Shown in pieces: positions 6,706-8,424 of a stretch of DNA of 8,424 nucleotides. Both the position numbers and the translations under genes were made by a program. Numbering within the stretch: position 1 is the first letter of the stretch; every line of letters starts with the position of its first letter. Under the pieces are notes generated by a model. That model was not told where the DNA came from and made no database searches. It was given only the letters and a program-made list of their open reading frames with translations. The stretch is taken from assembly GCA_016869335.1 (NCBI GenBank), contig VGEJ01000096.1, forward strand, positions 1 through 8,424, given 5' to 3'. The DNA is from Alphaproteobacteria bacterium. Its GTDB lineage: Bacteria; Pseudomonadota; Alphaproteobacteria; VGEJ01.

Positions 6706-7263
6706 CTAGCCCCCGCTCTGCGGTTCCTCGCGCAGCTGATAGCGCATCAGGAAGCGTACCTGCGACAGCGCGAAGACGAGCGTGAGCGGCATCACGCCGA
6801 ACACCTTGAAACTCACCCAGGTGTCGGTCGAGAAGCCCCGCCACACCACCTCGTTGAGCACGGCCAGCAGCAGGAAGAACAACGCCCAGCGCAGCGTGAG
6901 CTTGGACCAACCTTGGTCGGTGAGCTGGAAACTGTAGTCCAGCAGCGGCTTCAGGAGGGCGCGCCCGAACGCGAGGCCGCCCAGCAGGATCACGCCGAAC
7001 AAGCTGTTCACGATCGTCGGCTTGAGCTTGATGAACGTCTCGTCGTGCAGCAACAGCGTCAGCCCGCCGAAGATCAGGACGAAGACCGCCGTCACCAGCG
7101 GCAGCGTCGGCACGCGCCGTTCCATCAGCCACGAAGCGGCGAGCGAGATCCCCACGGCCGCCATGAACACCGCGGTCGCCACGTAGATGTCGTAGCGCGC
7201 GTTGGCGATGAAAAAGGCCGCGAGCGGGCCGGCCTCGATCAGCAGTCGACGCACCGCCTTCAT
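6706..7263 (-). CDS. yciB: Inner membrane protein YciB/IspZ (septation protein A family)
   Basis: This 185-residue polytopic inner-membrane protein belongs to the IspZ/YciB family (E. coli YciB has 179 residues), linked to cell-envelope integrity and septation. Its biochemical role is not settled. Hydrophobic stretches are visible at about 9-21, 25-46, 54-72, 86-102, 123-141 and 151-173, consistent with five or six membrane segments. Family marks are KLKPTIVNSLFGVILLGGL (79-97), GWSKLTLRWALFF (118-130), AVLNEVVWR (134-142) and WVSFKVFG (149-156). The ATG at 7263 sits directly behind a TGAGAG doublet (7265-7276) that can serve as a purine-rich ribosome-binding region. The gene is convergent with the NUDIX gene (5 bases between stops) and divergent from the SAM hydrolase, so it appears to be transcribed alone. 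Confidence 0.93.
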   Translation of the reverse strand: MKAVRRLLIEAGPLAAFFIANARYDIYVATAVFMAAVGISLAASWLMERRVPTLPLVTAVFVLIFGGLTLLLHDETFIKLKPTIVNSLFGVILLGGLAFGRALLKPLLDYSFQLTDQGWSKLTLRWALFFLLLAVLNEVVWRGFSTDTWVSFKVFGVMPLTLVFALSQVRFLMRYQLREEPQSGG

Positions 7264-7288
7264 TCTCTCACTCTCACTTCTCTATCCA

Positions 7289-7304
7289 CCGCGTGCCCGC
7301 GTGC
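7289..7304. repeat. Tandem octamer in the divergent yciB/SAM-hydrolase gap
   Basis: CCGCGTGC occurs twice head to tail (7289-7296 and 7297-7304), followed by a degraded third copy, CACCGTGC (7305-7312). The 67-base gap 7264-7330 must hold the promoters of both flanking genes, so a repeated motif here could be an operator. I see no clear -35/-10 pair around it. Confidence 0.4.
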
Positions 7305-7330
7305 CACCGTGCGCGTTAGTCTGGGCCATC

Positions 7331-8080
7331 ATGATCGTGTTGTGCACCGACTTCGGCAACGACGGGCCATACATCGGGCAGATGAAGGCCGTGCTCTTTC
7401 GTGCGGCACCAGGCATGCCCGTCGTCGATCTGTTTGCCGATCTGCCGGCCTTCGATATCGAGGCGGCGGCGCACCTGCTCGCGGCCTACGCCGTCGGCTT
7501 CCCGCGGGGCGACGTCTTTCTGGCGGTGGTCGATCCCGGCGTGGGGACCGCGCGTTCCCCAGCCGCAGTGCTGGCCGACGGGCGCTGGTTCGTTGGCCCG
7601 GACAACGGTCTGTTCCAGGTGGTCGCGGCCCGCGCGCGACACGTGCGCTGGTGGGAGATCACCTGGAGGCCGCCGGTGCTCTCGGCAACCTTTCATGGTC
7701 GCGACCTGTTCGCCCCGATCGCGGCGCGCCTGGCGTGCGGCGGGGAGCCACCCGGCGTCGAGGTCGCGCCCGCGAGGCGCCTGAGCCCGGACTGGCCAGC
7801 GGAGCTGCCCCGCATCGTCTATTGCGACCGCTTCGGCAACGCCATGACGGGGCTGCGCCGCCGCTCTATCTCTGCCGCTGATGCGATCACGGTTGCCGGC
7901 CGGCGTCTCGCCCACGCCGCCACCTTCGGGGCGGTGCCCGCCGGCGCCGCGTTCTGGTACGTCAATGCCAACGGGCTGGTGGAGATCGCCGTGAACCGCG
8001 GATCGGCGGCGAACCGCCTCGGTCTTCGCGTCGGCGACCCTGTCCACGTCGTCCGCGCGGACGCCGGCACCACGCCGTAG
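7331..8080 (+). CDS. S-adenosyl-L-methionine hydrolase (SAM hydroxide adenosyltransferase, DUF62)
   Basis: This 249-residue protein belongs to the DUF62 family, which splits S-adenosylmethionine with hydroxide into adenosine and methionine and is related to fluorinase and chlorinase. The N-terminal domain begins at once with VLCTDFGNDGPYIGQMK (3-19, Asp7 in the SAM site). VVDPGVGTAR (67-76) follows, then VGPDNGLF (88-95) and ATFHGRDLFAPIA (119-131). Asp68, Arg75 and His122 correspond to the Asp-Arg-His triad described for the hydroxide-using enzymes, which separates them from the halogenases. The C-terminal domain has RIVYCDRFGNAMTGL (161-175) and the barrel-end FWYVNANGLVEIAVNRGSAA (208-227). 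The physiological purpose of this reaction is poorly known. The ATG at 7331 gives the family N-terminus but lacks a good ribosome-binding site. The stop is eight bases from that of convergent folE. Confidence 0.93.
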   Translation: MIVLCTDFGNDGPYIGQMKAVLFRAAPGMPVVDLFADLPAFDIEAAAHLLAAYAVGFPRGDVFLAVVDPGVGTARSPAAVLADGRWFVGPDNGLFQVVAARARHVRWWEITWRPPVLSATFHGRDLFAPIAARLACGGEPPGVEVAPARRLSPDWPAELPRIVYCDRFGNAMTGLRRRSISAADAITVAGRRLAHAATFGAVPAGAAFWYVNANGLVEIAVNRGSAANRLGLRVGDPVHVVRADAGTTP

Positions 8081-8088
8081 CGCCGTGC

Positions 8089-8424
8089 TCAATCGGCCAC
8101 GCGGGTGACCGGGTTGCCGATCATGGCCAGGAACTCGCGGCGCGTCATGGGATCGTCGCGAAACGCGCCAAGCATCGTGCTCGTCATCATGATCGTGCCC
8201 GGCTTGTGCACGCCGCGCGTCGTCATGCAGTGGTGCGTCGCCTCGATGACCACCGCCACGCCCTTGGGCGAGAGCACCGTGTTGACGGTATTGGCGATCT
8301 GCGCGGTGAGCTTCTCCTGGATCTGCAGGCGGCGGCCATAGACCTCCACCACCCGCGCCAGCTTGCTGATGCCGACGACACGCTTGCCCGGCAGGTAGGC
8401 GATGTGCACCCGCCCGATGATCGG
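8089..8424 (-). CDS. folE: GTP cyclohydrolase I, C-terminal part
   Basis: These 111 C-terminal residues belong to the type IA GTP cyclohydrolase that converts GTP to 7,8-dihydroneopterin triphosphate, the first step of folate and pterin synthesis. The gene continues beyond the right edge. The fragment opens at PIIGRVHIAYLPGKRVVGISKLARVV. It then carries GRRLQIQEKLTAQIA (30-44) and EATHHCMTTRGV (61-72), whose Cys66 is one of the three zinc ligands (Cys181 of E. coli FolE). TSTMLGAFRDD and the EFL near the end (98-100) are also typical. The family's CEHH motif with the other zinc ligands should lie just outside the window. It is convergent with the SAM hydrolase, and no terminator is apparent in the 8-base gap. 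Confidence 0.96.
   Translation of the reverse strand, partial: PIIGRVHIAYLPGKRVVGISKLARVVEVYGRRLQIQEKLTAQIANTVNTVLSPKGVAVVIEATHHCMTTRGVHKPGTIMMTSTMLGAFRDDPMTRREFLAMIGNPVTRVAD

Noticed and set aside
6095..7132. A 345-codon minus-strand open frame antisense to the NUDIX gene and overlapping yciB.
   Set aside because: The composition is typical of antisense GC-rich DNA, and it overlaps two genes with clear family motifs.
6565..7881. A 438-codon plus-strand open frame crossing the NUDIX end, yciB and the SAM hydrolase.
   Set aside because: It is low-complexity (His/Gln/Arg-rich) and crosses three genes that have well-supported frames.
1..8424. Mobile element, CRISPR array, tRNA/rRNA or defence system.
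   Set aside because: There are no transposase, integrase or nuclease genes, no regularly spaced repeats, and no tRNA-like or rRNA segments. All long gene-sized stretches are explained by housekeeping-type genes.

Overview
The window looks like an ordinary stretch of a high-GC alphaproteobacterial chromosome. The main evidence is the gene order mdh-sucC-sucD-sucA on one strand, which is typical of alphaproteobacterial TCA-cycle clusters. The protein sequences (LDH-like Mdh, SucC beginning MNIHEHQAKELL, a DUF1223 secreted protein, YciB) also fit that class. I cannot fix the order or genus from sequence alone. There are no insertion sequences, phage genes, CRISPR repeats, tRNA or rRNA genes, and no accessory system that I can recognise.

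Layout. Positions 1-3341, minus strand: a TCA-cycle operon read from right to left. It holds mdh (malate dehydrogenase), a 103-base gap with a hairpin over the sucC ribosome-binding region, sucC and sucD (succinyl-CoA synthetase, with stop and start codons overlapping) and the first 64 residues of sucA (2-oxoglutarate dehydrogenase E1), which runs off the left edge. Positions 3342-3475: a divergent control region. It carries a good match to a heat-shock (RpoH, sigma-32) promoter pointing at htpG and a much weaker candidate pointing at mdh. Positions 3476-5338, plus strand: htpG, the bacterial Hsp90. Positions 5358-6084, minus strand: an exported DUF1223 thioredoxin-like protein whose reading frame is broken at a run of eight G. 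Positions 6161-6700, plus: a NUDIX hydrolase with a short N-terminal CxxC motif. Positions 6706-7263, minus: the inner-membrane protein YciB (IspZ). Positions 7331-8080, plus: a DUF62-family S-adenosyl-L-methionine hydrolase. Positions 8089-8424, minus: the C-terminal part of folE (GTP cyclohydrolase I), which runs off the right edge.

How the genes work together. The mdh-sucCDA block supplies consecutive or near-consecutive TCA steps (2-oxoglutarate to succinyl-CoA to succinate, and malate to oxaloacetate) and is probably co-transcribed. From htpG onward the genes alternate in strand, with convergent stops 5 to 19 bases apart and short divergent gaps. They therefore look like separate single-gene units with no shared pathway. 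The observations most worth following are the G8 frameshift in the DUF1223 gene, the sigma-32-like promoter of htpG and the hairpin at the sucC start. I did not find a convincing new biological system here.
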